Below the pieces are notes generated by a model. The model was not told the DNA's origin and ran no database searches. It saw only the letters and a list, made by a program, of their open reading frames with translations. A stretch of DNA of 64,000 nucleotides from NCBI GenBank assembly GCA_913055155.1, contig CAJXJR010000008.1, positions 1 through 64,000 of the forward strand. Reading direction: 5' to 3'. Positions 53,788 to 63,167 of this stretch are shown here, piece by piece (position 1 is the first letter of the stretch; the number at the start of each line of letters is the position of its first letter). The translations under genes and the position numbers were made by a program. This stretch comes from an uncultured Erythrobacter sp. (GTDB taxonomy: Bacteria > Pseudomonadota > Alphaproteobacteria > Sphingomonadales > Sphingomonadaceae).

Positions 53788-55503
53788 ATGGCCACCACCG
53801 CTGAAGGTTTCGACGCTCACCATGACGATCACGCGCATGACGCGGATCACAAGCCGGGCTTCTTCGCCCGCTGGTTCATGTCGACCAACCACAAGGACAT
53901 CGGCACGCTCTATCTGATCTTCGCGATTATCGCGGGTGTGATCGGGGGCGCCATTTCCGGTGCGATGCGCGCCGAGCTGGCGGCTCCGGGCCTGCAGTAC
54001 ATGGGCACGATCGTAAACATGCTGGGCGGCGACGGTGCGTCGTTCGACCAGCAGGGGCACATGTGGAACGTGCTGATCACTGCGCACGGCCTTATCATGG
54101 TCTTCTTCATGGTCATGCCGGCCATGATCGGCGGTTTCGGCAACTGGTTCGTGCCGCTGATGATCGGCGCGCCCGACATGGCCTTCCCGCGCATGAACAA
54201 CGTCAGCTTCTGGCTGACCGTGGTGGGCTTCTGCTCGCTGCTGTTCTCGATGTTCGTGCCCGGCGGTACGGGCATGGGTGCCGGCGTGGGCTGGACGGTC
54301 TATGCACCGCTTTCCACCACCGGTTCGGTCGGCCCCGCGGTCGACTTCGCCATCTTCAGTCTGCACCTTGCCGGTGCCGGCTCGATCCTGGGTGCGACCA
54401 ACTTCATCACCACCATCTTCAACATGCGTGCGCCGGGCATGACCCTGCACAAGATGCCGCTGTTCGTGTGGTCGGTGCTGGTCACTGCCTTCCTGCTGCT
54501 GCTGGCGCTGCCGGTGCTGGCTGCTGCCATCACCATGCTGCTGACCGACCGCAACTTCGGCACGACCTTCTTCGATCCGGCCGGTGGCGGTGACCCGATC
54601 CTGTACCAGCACCTGTTCTGGTTCTTCGGCCACCCCGAGGTCTACATCATGATCCTGCCGGGCTTCGGCATGATCTCGCAGATCGTCGCGACCTTCTCCA
54701 AGAAGCCGGTGTTCGGCTATCTCGGCATGGCCTACGCCATGGTCGCCATTGGCGTGGTCGGCTTCATCGTGTGGGCGCACCACATGTATACCGTCGGCCT
54801 CGACGTGAACACGAAGATGTACTTCACCGCCGCCACCATGGTCATCGCGGTGCCCACCGGCATCAAGATCTTCAGCTGGATCGCCACCATGTGGGGCGGC
54901 TCCATGGAGTTCAAGTCGCCGATGGTCTGGGCCCTGGGCTTCATCTTCCTGTTCACCGTGGGTGGCGTGACCGGCGTGGTGCTGGCCAACGGCGGCGTCG
55001 ACAACAACCTGCACGACACCTACTACGTTGTGGCTCACTTCCACTACGTGCTGTCGCTGGGTGCGGTTACCGCCATGTTCGCGGGCTGGTACTACTGGTT
55101 CCCGAAGATGTTCGGCCGCTGGCACTCGGAATTCCTTGCCCACCTGCACTTCTGGGTGTTCTTCATCGGGGTGAACGTGATCTTCTTCCCGATGCACTTC
55201 CTGGGCCTGCAGGGCATGGCGCGTCGCTATCCGGACTACACCCCGGCCTTCACCCACTGGAACGAGATCGCCAGCTACGGCTATCTCATCATGGCGGCCT
55301 CCATCGTCATCTTCTTCATCAACATCATCTACGCCTTCGTGGCCGGCAAGAAGCCCGAAGGTAACTACTGGGGTGAAGGGGCGACGACGCTGGAGTGGAG
55401 CCTCTCCAGCCCGCCGCCGTTCCACCAGTTCGAAACGCTGCCCGTGATTGAAGACCACCATTCGGCCGACGATCACATCAGCGCGAAACCGGCGACCGCC
55501 TGA
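53788..55503 (+). CDS. ctaD: cytochrome c oxidase subunit I
   Basis: 571 residues with 12 membrane helices. Heme and CuB ligands: His in [32 protein letters not shown] (with the cross-linked His-Tyr), [11 protein letters not shown] and [11 protein letters not shown]. The K-channel Lys and Tyr are in the EVY region. N-terminal sequence is His/Asp-rich ([16 protein letters not shown]). This is the catalytic subunit of an aa3-type oxidase that reduces O2 to water and pumps protons. It starts 39 bases after coxB. Confidence 0.97.
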   Translation: MATTAEGFDAHHDDHAHDADHKPGFFARWFMSTNHKDIGTLYLIFAIIAGVIGGAISGAMRAELAAPGLQYMGTIVNMLGGDGASFDQQGHMWNVLITAHGLIMVFFMVMPAMIGGFGNWFVPLMIGAPDMAFPRMNNVSFWLTVVGFCSLLFSMFVPGGTGMGAGVGWTVYAPLSTTGSVGPAVDFAIFSLHLAGAGSILGATNFITTIFNMRAPGMTLHKMPLFVWSVLVTAFLLLLALPVLAAAITMLLTDRNFGTTFFDPAGGGDPILYQHLFWFFGHPEVYIMILPGFGMISQIVATFSKKPVFGYLGMAYAMVAIGVVGFIVWAHHMYTVGLDVNTKMYFTAATMVIAVPTGIKIFSWIATMWGGSMEFKSPMVWALGFIFLFTVGGVTGVVLANGGVDNNLHDTYYVVAHFHYVLSLGAVTAMFAGWYYWFPKMFGRWHSEFLAHLHFWVFFIGVNVIFFPMHFLGLQGMARRYPDYTPAFTHWNEIASYGYLIMAASIVIFFINIIYAFVAGKKPEGNYWGEGATTLEWSLSSPPPFHQFETLPVIEDHHSADDHISAKPATA

Positions 55504-55532
55504 TCGGCGACCCTCGCCTGACTGAAAACGGG

Positions 55533-55563
55533 AGGGGGCGCGCCGGGAACGGGGCGCCCCTTT
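55533..55563 (+). terminator. hairpin after ctaD
   Basis: GGGGCGC (55535-55541) pairs with GCGCCCC (55554-55560) and TTTC follows. It lies 31 bases after the ctaD stop and 20 before the ctaB GTG. It may reduce read-through, making more subunit I and II than assembly factors. Confidence 0.55.
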
Positions 55564-55583
55564 CATATCGAGACACACCACAC

Positions 55584-56507
55584 GTGACCGCAACCGCAAC
55601 ACCAGAGGCAAGCTTGGCAAGCGCGCAGTTACCTGCCGAATGGCGCGATTTCTTCGCGCTGACGAAGCCGCGGGTGATGAGCCTGGTGGTGTTCACCGGC
55701 TTGTGCGGCCTGCTGGCAGCGCCGGGTTCGATCCACCCGGTGCTGGGCTTCACCGCCATCCTGTGCATTGCCATGGGGGCAGGGGGAGCTGCCGCGCTCA
55801 ACCAGTGGTGGGAAGCCGATATCGACGCGAAGATGAAGCGGACCGCAGGCCGCCCGCTGCCGCAAGGCCGCCTGCGTCGCCAGGATGCGCGCGATTTCGG
55901 CATGCTTCTGGCCGGCGCATCGGTATTCATCATGCTGGTGGCCATCCACTGGCTGGCCGCCGTGGTGCTGGCCTTTTCGATCTTCTACTACGCCGTGATC
56001 TACACCATGTGGCTGAAGCCGCGCACGCCGCAGAACATCGTAATCGGCGGCGGGGCAGGGGCCTTTCCGCCGCTGATCGGCTGGATCGCGGTGACGGGCG
56101 AAATCACCGCCATGCCGCTGCTGCTGTTCGCCATTATCTTCATCTGGACGCCGCCGCACTTCTGGGCGCTGGCTCTGTTCGTGAAGACCGACTACGCCGA
56201 AGCCGGTATCCCGATGATGCCGGTCGTCGCGGGCGAAAAGTCGACGCGTCGCCAGGTGCTGGCCTATTCGGTCGTCCTCATGGCTGTCTCGCTGTTGCCC
56301 TGGGCCATTGGCGGCACCGGTATGATCTACGGCATTGCCGCCCTGGTGCTTTCCGGCCTGTTCGTGGCGCTTTCCGTGCCCGTCGGTCTGCGCGCCTCGC
56401 GGCCCGATGATCGCATGACGCCCGAAAAGCGTCTGTTCGGCTATTCGGTAATCTATCTCTTCGCGCTGTTTACGGCGCTGGTTGCAGATCGCATGGTGCT
56501 GGCATGA
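55584..56507 (+). CDS. ctaB: protoheme IX farnesyltransferase (heme O synthase)
   Basis: 307 residues from GTG at 55584, with eight or nine membrane helices. The prenyl-diphosphate motifs are [20 protein letters not shown] near residue 75 and an aspartate set in the later loop ([12 protein letters not shown] then [15 protein letters not shown]). It makes heme O from heme B for the oxidase. Located directly after subunit I with the small CoxF-like gene starting inside its stop (ATGA). Confidence 0.95.
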   Translation: MTATATPEASLASAQLPAEWRDFFALTKPRVMSLVVFTGLCGLLAAPGSIHPVLGFTAILCIAMGAGGAAALNQWWEADIDAKMKRTAGRPLPQGRLRRQDARDFGMLLAGASVFIMLVAIHWLAAVVLAFSIFYYAVIYTMWLKPRTPQNIVIGGGAGAFPPLIGWIAVTGEITAMPLLLFAIIFIWTPPHFWALALFVKTDYAEAGIPMMPVVAGEKSTRRQVLAYSVVLMAVSLLPWAIGGTGMIYGIAALVLSGLFVALSVPVGLRASRPDDRMTPEKRLFGYSVIYLFALFTALVADRMVLA

Positions 56508-56629
56508 CCCCCGAAGAAGAGAAGGAATTCAAACGCCGCCGCAAGCAGCGCAACAACGTGATCGGGCTGATGCTGGCGGGCTTCGTGATCCTGTTCTATC
56601 TCATCACCATTGTAAGGATGGGCGACTGA
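56504..56629 (+). CDS. CoxF-like 41-residue membrane protein
   Basis: ATG at 56504 overlaps the ctaB stop (ATGA), and its stop overlaps the ctaG start (TGATG). The product has a charged N-terminus ([16 protein letters not shown]) and one membrane helix ([19 protein letters not shown]). In alphaproteobacteria a small CoxF-type gene often lies here between ctaB and ctaG, so the position is the main evidence. It is too short for routine gene callers. Role in oxidase assembly is presumed. Confidence 0.75.
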   Translation: MTPEEEKEFKRRRKQRNNVIGLMLAGFVILFYLITIVRMGD

Positions 56630-57210
56630 TGACCACCGCGACACTCGAAAACCGCAACAAGCGCACGATGCTGATGGCCTTCGCCATGGCGCTGGGCATG
56701 CTGGGCCTGGGCTTTGCCGCCGTGCCGCTGTACAACCTGTTCTGCCGCGTAACCGGTTTTGCCGGGACCACGCAGGTGGCGAGCGAGGCCGATGCCGACC
56801 TGGCCGCACGCATGGCTGCCAGCGCGGGCGGGGTGACCTATTCGATTCGCTTCGATGCCAACACCGCGCGCAACATGCCGTGGGATTTCAAGCCTGTGCA
56901 GGTGACCGATACGGTTGCCATCGGCCAGCGCGACATGGCCTTCTACACCGCACGTAACAATTCCAGCGTGCCGATCACCGGGACTGCGACCTTCAATGTG
57001 GAGCCCGAGCAGGCCGGCGCCTATTTCAACAAGATCCAGTGCTTCTGCTTTACCGAGCAGACGCTGCAGCCCGGCCAGGAAATCCGCATGCCGGTGCTCT
57101 ACTACGTCGATCCGGCCGCGCTGGACGACCCCAACATGGAGGGTGTCGAACAGATCACCCTGTCCTACACTTTCCACCGTGCGATCGAAGGCGAAGAGAA
57201 CCCCAGCTAG
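56629..57210 (+). CDS. ctaG: cytochrome c oxidase assembly protein CtaG/Cox11
   Basis: 193 residues. One membrane helix (AFAMALGMLGLGFAAVPLYN) with the conserved Cys in FCRVTG, then a soluble domain with the copper-binding CFCFTEQ motif in FNKIQCFCFTEQTLQPGQE. It delivers Cu to the CuB site of subunit I. Start and stop overlap neighbouring genes by one or two bases, and the gene is part of the cox run. Confidence 0.95.
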   Translation: MTTATLENRNKRTMLMAFAMALGMLGLGFAAVPLYNLFCRVTGFAGTTQVASEADADLAARMAASAGGVTYSIRFDANTARNMPWDFKPVQVTDTVAIGQRDMAFYTARNNSSVPITGTATFNVEPEQAGAYFNKIQCFCFTEQTLQPGQEIRMPVLYYVDPAALDDPNMEGVEQITLSYTFHRAIEGEENPS

Positions 57211-57274
57211 AGACTGGACCAGACCGCACACACGCATTAACAGGCCCATAAACCCAAGGATCAGGATCAACATC

Positions 57275-58150
57275 ATGGCCGGTGCCAAGAACCACGATTA
57301 TCACATTCTCGACCCAGACATCTGGCCGCTGGTAGCAGCCTTCTCGGGTCTCACTTTCACCACCGGCATGGTGATGTTCATGCACGATGATTTCTTCGGC
57401 GCGGCATGGCGTATCGTGCTGGGCCTGGGCGTGGCCGGCCTGATCGCCACCTTCTTCGGCTGGTTCTCCAAGATCGTGAACGAAGCGCAGCGCGGCGACC
57501 ACACCCCGGTGGTGCAGCTGCACATGCGCTATGGCATGATCCTGTTCATCGCTTCCGAAGTGATGTTCTTCGTCGGCTGGTTCTGGAGCTGGTTCGACTT
57601 TGCCCTGTTCCCCAAGCCGCTGGCCTACGATGCGGCGGCGGGCCTGTGGACCAACATGGTCGGCCAGGAAGGCGCTGCACGTTTCGCGCACTTCCCGCCC
57701 GACGGGATCGAGGTGCTCAACGCCTTCGACCTGCCGCTGCTGAACACGCTGATCCTGCTTTGCTCGGGCACCACGGTTACCTGGGCGCACCACTGCCTGA
57801 TCAACGGCGACCGTGATGGCCTGAAAAAGGGCCTGTGGCTCACCATCGCACTGGGCATTCTGTTCAGCTGCATCCAGGCCTATGAATATGCCGCTGCCCC
57901 GTTCGGTTTTGGCGGCGTCAACTATTCCTCGGCCTTCTACATGGCGACCGGCTTCCACGGCTTCCACGTGATCGTCGGCACGATCTTCCTGATCGTCTGC
58001 CTGCGTCGCACCTACCTCGGTCACTTCACGCCCAAGCAGCACTTCGGCTTCGAAGCCGCTGCCTGGTACTGGCACTTCGTCGACGTCGTGTGGCTGTTCC
58101 TGTTCGTCGCCGTCTACGTCTGGGGCGGCTGGGGCGCACCGGTCCACTAA
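57275..58150 (+). CDS. coxC: cytochrome c oxidase subunit III
   Basis: 291 residues with seven membrane helices. MRYGMILFIASEVMFFVGWF, TWAHHCLING, GFHGFHVIVGTIFLIVC and HFVDVVWLFLFV are family motifs, including the conserved Glu in SEVMFF. The N-terminus MAGAKNHDYHILDP is standard. It helps to supply protons and stability to subunit I. The 64-base gap after ctaG is the largest in the distal part of the operon. Confidence 0.96.
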   Translation: MAGAKNHDYHILDPDIWPLVAAFSGLTFTTGMVMFMHDDFFGAAWRIVLGLGVAGLIATFFGWFSKIVNEAQRGDHTPVVQLHMRYGMILFIASEVMFFVGWFWSWFDFALFPKPLAYDAAAGLWTNMVGQEGAARFAHFPPDGIEVLNAFDLPLLNTLILLCSGTTVTWAHHCLINGDRDGLKKGLWLTIALGILFSCIQAYEYAAAPFGFGGVNYSSAFYMATGFHGFHVIVGTIFLIVCLRRTYLGHFTPKQHFGFEAAAWYWHFVDVVWLFLFVAVYVWGGWGAPVH

Positions 58151-58158
58151 GGCCCTTC

Positions 58159-58554
58159 GTGACCGACGAAACCGACACACAGAAGGGGCGGCCCGCCGTG
58201 CGCGAGGCCGCCCTTTTCGGTTCCTGCCCGCGCTGCGGGGCGCGGACCCTGTTCGATGGCTGGGTGAAGTTCGCCGACAGGTGCGGCAGTTGCGGCCTGG
58301 ATTACGGCAAGTTCAACGTGGGCGATGGCCCGGCGGCGTTCCTGACGCTGGGCGTGGGCACCATCGTGGTGGCCCTGGCCATGTGGCTGCAACTGTCGTT
58401 CGAGCCGCCCTGGTGGCTCCACGTAATCCTGTGGGTGCCGTTGACGATCGTTGGCGTGCTCGCCGGCCTGCGAGCCACCAAGGCGTGGCTGCTGGTGGCC
58501 GAATACCAGCGCCGCGCCGAAGAACATCGCCATGACGGGGGCGACCCGTCGTGA
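58159..58554 (+). CDS. DUF983 family protein
   Basis: 131 residues from GTG at 58159. The N-terminal zinc-ribbon GSCPRCGARTLFDGW and CGSCGLDYGKF (two CxxC pairs) is followed by two membrane helices (LTLGVGTIVVALAMWL, LHVILWVPLTIVGVLAGL). The family sits near cytochrome oxidase genes in alphaproteobacteria and is presumed to help assembly. The stop overlaps the SURF1 start by GTGA. Confidence 0.85.
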   Translation: MTDETDTQKGRPAVREAALFGSCPRCGARTLFDGWVKFADRCGSCGLDYGKFNVGDGPAAFLTLGVGTIVVALAMWLQLSFEPPWWLHVILWVPLTIVGVLAGLRATKAWLLVAEYQRRAEEHRHDGGDPS

Positions 58555-59168
58555 CTGCCAAGGGCTCAATGCGCCGCTTGCCGATCATCCCCACCATCGT
58601 CGTGATCGCCGCCGCCGCCGTGATGGTGGCGCTGGGCGTGTGGCAGCTGGGGAGGCTGGAAGAGAAAGAGGCGCTGATCGTGCGGTATGAGGCGGCCGCC
58701 GATGATCCGGAGCTGCTTTCGAGCTGGCCAACCAACGAGGCATCACAAAATCTCTATCGTCGCGCCGCGTTTTCGTGTGACGAGGTCGTGGGATGGAGTG
58801 GCATCGCCGGACGCAATGCCAATGATCAGTCCGGCTACGTCCACATCGCCCAATGCAACTCGGCTGAGATATTGTCCTTCGATGGCCCTGGCTACGATGT
58901 CGAAGCCGTCATCGGCTGGTCGCGCAGGCCGCAAGACCCGGATTGGCAGGGCGGCGAGATAGTCGGGACAATCGCTCCCGGAGGAGAGCTGGGATACCGG
59001 ATTGTAGCCGACCCGCCACTGGCAGGTCTCGAGGCCAACGCGACGCCGGATCCCAACGACACGCCCAACAACCATCTCGCCTATGCCGGGCAATGGTTCT
59101 TCTTCGCGCTCACCGCGCTGGTAATCTACTTCCTTGCCCTGCGGCGGCGCTGGCGGGAGCAGGGCTAA
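58551..59168 (+). CDS. SURF1 family oxidase assembly protein
   Basis: 205 residues. Two membrane helices flank a periplasmic domain: PTIVVIAAAAVMVALGVWQL near the N-terminus and AYAGQWFFFALTALVIYFLA near the C-terminus. PNNHLAYAGQWF is the SURF1 signature. It helps to put heme a into subunit I. It starts with GTG within the DUF983 stop. Some SURF1 proteins are about 240 residues, so this is a slightly short member. thrC follows after 59 bases. Confidence 0.88.
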   Translation: MTAKGSMRRLPIIPTIVVIAAAAVMVALGVWQLGRLEEKEALIVRYEAAADDPELLSSWPTNEASQNLYRRAAFSCDEVVGWSGIAGRNANDQSGYVHIAQCNSAEILSFDGPGYDVEAVIGWSRRPQDPDWQGGEIVGTIAPGGELGYRIVADPPLAGLEANATPDPNDTPNNHLAYAGQWFFFALTALVIYFLALRRRWREQG

Positions 59169-59227
59169 GAGCGCTTGCCGCGCTGGCCCGCTGGCGCTAC
59201 GCCGCGCAGCGAATTCGGAAGGGCATC

Positions 59228-60640
59228 ATGAAATACATTTCCACCCGCGGCAGCGCACCCGCGCTCGATTTCGAAGGCGTAACCCTGGCCGGCCTTGCCA
59301 GCGACGGCGGCCTCTACGTGCCCGAGGAATGGCCGCAGTTCTCCGAACACGAGATCGCCGCCATGGCAGGGCTCTCTTACGTGGAGCTGGCGGTGAAGGT
59401 GATGACGCCCTTCGTCGAAGGTTCGCTGACGGCGGAAGAGCTGCGCGACCTGTGCACGCGCGCCTACGGCCGCTTCTCGCACGCTGCCGTTACCCCGCTC
59501 GTGCAGCTGGACCAGCAGCAGTGGATACTGGAACTGTTCCACGGCCCTACGCTCGCCTTCAAGGACGTGGCGCTGCAACTGCTGGGCCGCCTGTTCGAGC
59601 ATTTCCTGGCCAAGAGCGAAGACCACCTGACCATCGTCGGCGCCACCAGCGGCGATACCGGCAGCGCTGCCATCGATGCCGTGGCCGGGCGCGAGCGGGT
59701 GGATATCTTCATGCTCCATCCCAAGGGCCGCGTCAGCGACGTGCAGCGCCGCCAGATGACCACGGTGCGCGCGCCCAACGTGCACAACCTCGCCATCGAA
59801 GGCAGCTTCGACGATGCCCAGGCCATGGTGAAGCGCATGTTCGGCGACCCTGAAATGGCATCATCGAAGGGCGGCAAGTTCCGCATCAGCGCGGTCAATT
59901 CGATCAACTGGGCGCGGCTGATGGCGCAGGTGGTCTATTACTTCGCCGCCGCGCTGCAACTGGGCGCGCCGCGCCGCAAGGTTGCCTTCAGCGTGCCGAC
60001 CGGCAATTTCGGCGACGTGTTCGCAGGCTATGTCGCCGCGCAGATGGGCCTGCCGATCGAGCGGCTGATCGTTGCCACCAACGTCAACGACATCCTCCAC
60101 CGCGCGCTGACCACCGGGGACTATTCCGCCGGCAGCGTAACGCCCACGGCGGCGCCCAGCATGGATATCCAGGTCAGTTCCAACTTCGAACGCCTGCTGT
60201 TCGACCTGAACGGGCGTGACGGCACAGCGCTGGCCGAGCAGATGCGCGGGTTCGAGGCCAACAAGGCCATGCAGCTGACCAACAGCCAGCGCGAAGGCGC
60301 AGCCCGCCTGTTCTCCAGCGCGCGCGTGGACCAGGCGGCCATGTCGCAGGCGATGAGCTGGGCGAACGCCCAGTGCGGCTACGTGCTCGATCCGCACACC
60401 GCCATCGGTTTCCAGGCCGCGCGCGATGCTGGCATCGATGCCGCCACGCCGGTCGTCACGCTGGCCACGGCGTACCCGGCCAAGTTCCGCGACGCGGTGG
60501 AACGCGCCACCGGCGTACGCCCGCCGCTGCCCGCGCGCGTGGGCGACCTGTTCGAACGCACCGAGGCATTCGAGGAACTGCCAGGCGAATACGACGCCGT
60601 GGCCGAATACGTCTCGAAATTCGCCACGCCCAGCGCCTGA
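59228..60640 (+). CDS. thrC: threonine synthase
   Basis: 470 residues of the long form. MKYISTRGSAPALDFEGV at the start and the PLP Lys in HGPTLAFKDVALQLLGRLFE are typical. VGATSGDTGSAAIDA and VPTGNFGDVFAGYVA bind phosphate and cofactor. It makes threonine from O-phosphohomoserine. The gene sits at the end of the oxidase operon, an arrangement seen in many alphaproteobacteria. Its stop codon overlaps the next start by one base. Confidence 0.96.
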   Translation: MKYISTRGSAPALDFEGVTLAGLASDGGLYVPEEWPQFSEHEIAAMAGLSYVELAVKVMTPFVEGSLTAEELRDLCTRAYGRFSHAAVTPLVQLDQQQWILELFHGPTLAFKDVALQLLGRLFEHFLAKSEDHLTIVGATSGDTGSAAIDAVAGRERVDIFMLHPKGRVSDVQRRQMTTVRAPNVHNLAIEGSFDDAQAMVKRMFGDPEMASSKGGKFRISAVNSINWARLMAQVVYYFAAALQLGAPRRKVAFSVPTGNFGDVFAGYVAAQMGLPIERLIVATNVNDILHRALTTGDYSAGSVTPTAAPSMDIQVSSNFERLLFDLNGRDGTALAEQMRGFEANKAMQLTNSQREGAARLFSSARVDQAAMSQAMSWANAQCGYVLDPHTAIGFQAARDAGIDAATPVVTLATAYPAKFRDAVERATGVRPPLPARVGDLFERTEAFEELPGEYDAVAEYVSKFATPSA

Positions 60641-61527
60641 TGGCACGGCTGGTCCGCAATCCCGTGGTGATGGTCGGCGAAGGCTGGCCGGACTATGGCC
60701 TTGTCGATTCGGGCCACGGGCGCAAGCTGGAGCGCTACGGCAACCGCCGCTTCATCCGGCCCGAGCCGCAGGCCATGTGGTCGCCGCGCCTTTCCGACTG
60801 GCAGGCCGACGGCGAATTCGTGCCTGGCAGCGACGAGGATGGCGGCGGGCGCTGGCAGTTCAGCCGCGACGTGCCGCGGGACGGTTGGCCGCTGGGTTGG
60901 GAGGACGTGCGCTTTACCGCCCAGTGCACGCCGTTTCGCCACCTCGGCTTCTTTCCTGACATGGCACCCGTATGGCACTGGATGCGCGGACAGCTGGCCG
61001 GGCGCGAGAATGCGCAGACGCTCAACCTGTTCGGCTACACCGGCGTCGGCTCGCTGGCGCTGAGCCAGTGCGGCCCGGTCGCGCATGTCGATGCCAGCAA
61101 GAAGTCGGTCGCCCAGGCGCGCGAGAACGCCGCGCTTTCCGGCATGGAGGACCGTCCGATCCGCTGGCTGGTGGACGATGCGGTGAAGTTCACCGCACGC
61201 GAGGTGCGCAGGGAAAGGCGGTACGACGGCATCATCCTCGACCCGCCCAAGTTCGGTCGTGGTCCCAAGGGCGAGACATGGCGTATCGAGGAAGGCTTGC
61301 CGGGCCTGATCGCGGATTGCCGCCGCCTGCTGGACGCCGAAAGCCGCTTCCTGTTCCTTACGGTCTATGCCGTACGCATGAGCTCGCTCGCCATCGGCGG
61401 CCTGCTGGAGGAAGTGTTTGCCGACCTGCCTGGCACGGTGGAGCACGGCGACCTGGCGGTGCAGGAAGACGGCCCCGATGGACGCTTGCTGCCCACCGCG
61501 ATCTTTGCGCGGTGGAGCAACTCCTGA
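60640..61527 (+). CDS. class I SAM-dependent methyltransferase (RlmI-like, COG1092)
   Basis: 295 residues. NLFGYTGVGSLALSQCG is the SAM-binding motif I, VDASKKSVAQARENAALSG motif II and IILDPPKFGRGPKGETWRIE the catalytic NPPK-like motif. The family methylates cytosine in 23S rRNA, and whether this is RlmI is not certain because it lacks the N-terminal PUA-like part. It overlaps the thrC stop and is convergent with the DUF1499 gene. Confidence 0.8.
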   Translation: MARLVRNPVVMVGEGWPDYGLVDSGHGRKLERYGNRRFIRPEPQAMWSPRLSDWQADGEFVPGSDEDGGGRWQFSRDVPRDGWPLGWEDVRFTAQCTPFRHLGFFPDMAPVWHWMRGQLAGRENAQTLNLFGYTGVGSLALSQCGPVAHVDASKKSVAQARENAALSGMEDRPIRWLVDDAVKFTAREVRRERRYDGIILDPPKFGRGPKGETWRIEEGLPGLIADCRRLLDAESRFLFLTVYAVRMSSLAIGGLLEEVFADLPGTVEHGDLAVQEDGPDGRLLPTAIFARWSNS

Positions 61528-61531
61528 ACGC

Positions 61532-62311
61532 TTATCCGGCGGCCTGCAGGTCTGCGAGGAAGTCCCTGATCCGCGCCGCGTTGTAGCCCACGTCGCTCAC
61601 CCCCACGCGGCTGACGCTGCGCATGTCCACCCGCGTGCTGCCGTCGGCGACCGGCGTCACCTCCACGATCACGTCGTCGTAGAAACGCACGTAGCCCGCC
61701 GTGGCCGTGGCCTCCAGCTTGCCCGCGTCGGCATCGTAACTGGCGATGTCCCAGCCGCGATCTTCCGCCAGCGCCTGGGCATCGGCCAGCACCTCTGCGG
61801 GCGCCTTGTCGATAACGATCGGGCCAATATCGCCGTAGGCACCTTCATGGAAGGCACGCCATTCCTCCTCGCTGAACGGGCCGGTGCTGACCGGCGTATC
61901 GACATCCAGGACGGTGAATTGCGGCGGATTGTCGAGGCGGGTGGTGATGTCGTGAATGGGCGGCACCTCGCCTGCCGGGACAATCAGCATGGTATACACC
62001 GCGGTGGCGAGACCGGCGGAAAGTGCGGTCCCGATGGCCAGCTTCGCCACGCTGCCGCTTCTGCGCCACAGGGCGAAGACCAGCGCGACCACGCCGATCA
62101 GCACCAGCGCGCGCGCCGGGTTCAGCGACATGGCAAAGGGGATGAAACCGCTCAGCTTGTCGATGATGTCGAACCGCGCCAGCGTTGCCGCGCCCAGAAC
62201 GATAACGACCAGGATCAGCGAGCCGCCAAGCACGAAATTGGCTACCCACCGGGTGATCTTTGCGGTCTTTGCGCCCTGGGGCGCTGCCGCCGTATTGCTT
62301 GCTTCGGCCAT
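61532..62311 (-). CDS. DUF1499 membrane protein
   Basis: 259 residues from ATG at 62311, with GGGAG seven bases upstream. Three membrane helices (VANFVLGGSLILVVIVLGAA, ALVLIGVVALVFAL, AIGTALSAGLATAVYTMLIV) precede a soluble domain with AGYVRFYDDVIVEVTPVADG and STRVDMRSVSRVGVSDVG, the DUF1499 pattern. The function of this domain is unknown. An earlier in-frame ATG 28 codons upstream adds no sensible sequence. It is divergent from folB. Confidence 0.8.
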   Translation of the reverse strand: MAEASNTAAAPQGAKTAKITRWVANFVLGGSLILVVIVLGAATLARFDIIDKLSGFIPFAMSLNPARALVLIGVVALVFALWRRSGSVAKLAIGTALSAGLATAVYTMLIVPAGEVPPIHDITTRLDNPPQFTVLDVDTPVSTGPFSEEEWRAFHEGAYGDIGPIVIDKAPAEVLADAQALAEDRGWDIASYDADAGKLEATATAGYVRFYDDVIVEVTPVADGSTRVDMRSVSRVGVSDVGYNAARIRDFLADLQAAG

Positions 62312-62460
62312 GAACTGGCTCCCTTTCCCTGATTGGTTACACGATTGCCCGCAAACCGGGGTGATCGTCAACTGCGGCCAAAGACCATGCGGCACCAGGG
62401 TTTGTTGACTGTGTCTGTTTCCTTGCCAATCGCGCCGCAGCCTGTAATCACGCGCGGACC

Positions 62461-62829
62461 ATGGCAGACAGCCTTCATCTCGAACTCGTCGACTATGTGC
62501 ACATGGTGCACACGGGCATCTATTCGGAAGAAACCGGCCAGCCGCAGCCGCTGCGCTTCACCGTGCGCGTGAAACTGGCGGTGGAGCGGCACTACGACGC
62601 CGATACTCCGCTGGATGCCAGCAAGAACTACATGGACCTGAAATTCGCCTGCTCCGAAAGCCTGGGCGATCGCCACTACAAGCTGATCGAGGCGGTGGCC
62701 GACCATGTGTGCGAAACGCTGTTCCTGCAGGACGAGCGGGTGGAAGAAGTGAGCGTGAAGATCGTCAAGCTGGCGCTGAGCGAGGCGGACGAGGAGATCG
62801 GCATCACCCTGGTGCGGGAGCGCAAGTGA
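62461..62829 (+). CDS. folB: dihydroneopterin aldolase family protein
   Basis: 122 residues. LELVDYVHMVHTGIYSEET resembles the FolB start, and EAVADHVCETLFLQDERVEE, VKIVKLALSEADEEIGITLV the family end. The usual catalytic Lys appears in VKIVKL, but the conserved Glu near residue 22 is less clear (YSEET). It would convert dihydroneopterin in folate synthesis. Position before an SDR-like gene fits the FolB-FolM-type pairing. Its stop overlaps the next start (TGATG). Confidence 0.85.
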   Translation: MADSLHLELVDYVHMVHTGIYSEETGQPQPLRFTVRVKLAVERHYDADTPLDASKNYMDLKFACSESLGDRHYKLIEAVADHVCETLFLQDERVEEVSVKIVKLALSEADEEIGITLVRERK

Positions 62830-63155
62830 TGGCCACGGTCCGCATCGAGGCACGCGAACTGCCCGCTGCACCGCTGGACGCTGCCGCCGCCTTTCACGCA
62901 CGTATCCTGCCCGAGGCGCGCCGGGCGGCGGGCAACGACCTGGTCCTGCTGTTCGACCCGGCTGACCACACCCATGTCCACTGGCGCACTGCTGCGGTGG
63001 AGGAACTGGCGCGCGAGGCAGCGCCGTGCCGGGTGAACGGCGCGGTCGGCGGTTCCAGCGCGGGCGTGAAGGCCGTTTGCGATTACCTTGAGGCAGCGCC
63101 GGGCGTGACCGGGCAGTTGTTCGCGGTGGATGGAAATCCGGGCGAGAAAGACTAG
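62829..63155 (+). CDS. short Rossmann-like protein, vestigial SDR
   Basis: 108 residues. It begins MATVRIEARELPAAPLDAA and lacks a TGxxxGxG nucleotide motif. The C-terminal half LAREAAPCRVNGAVGGSSAG then AVCDYLEAAPGVTGQLFAVD matches the tail of short-chain dehydrogenases (RVN ... VTGQxxxVDGG). The middle with the YxxxK active site is missing. It is best read as a degenerate or repurposed SDR left beside folB. Whether it still works is unknown. It starts within the folB stop codon. Confidence 0.6.
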   Translation: MATVRIEARELPAAPLDAAAAFHARILPEARRAAGNDLVLLFDPADHTHVHWRTAAVEELAREAAPCRVNGAVGGSSAGVKAVCDYLEAAPGVTGQLFAVDGNPGEKD

Positions 63156-63167
63156 GTTGGCAGCTGT

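Noticed and set aside
52513-55620. A 1035-codon minus-strand frame under coxB and ctaD
   Set aside because: Antisense of the oxidase subunits; His/Asp/Gly-rich and without any domain.
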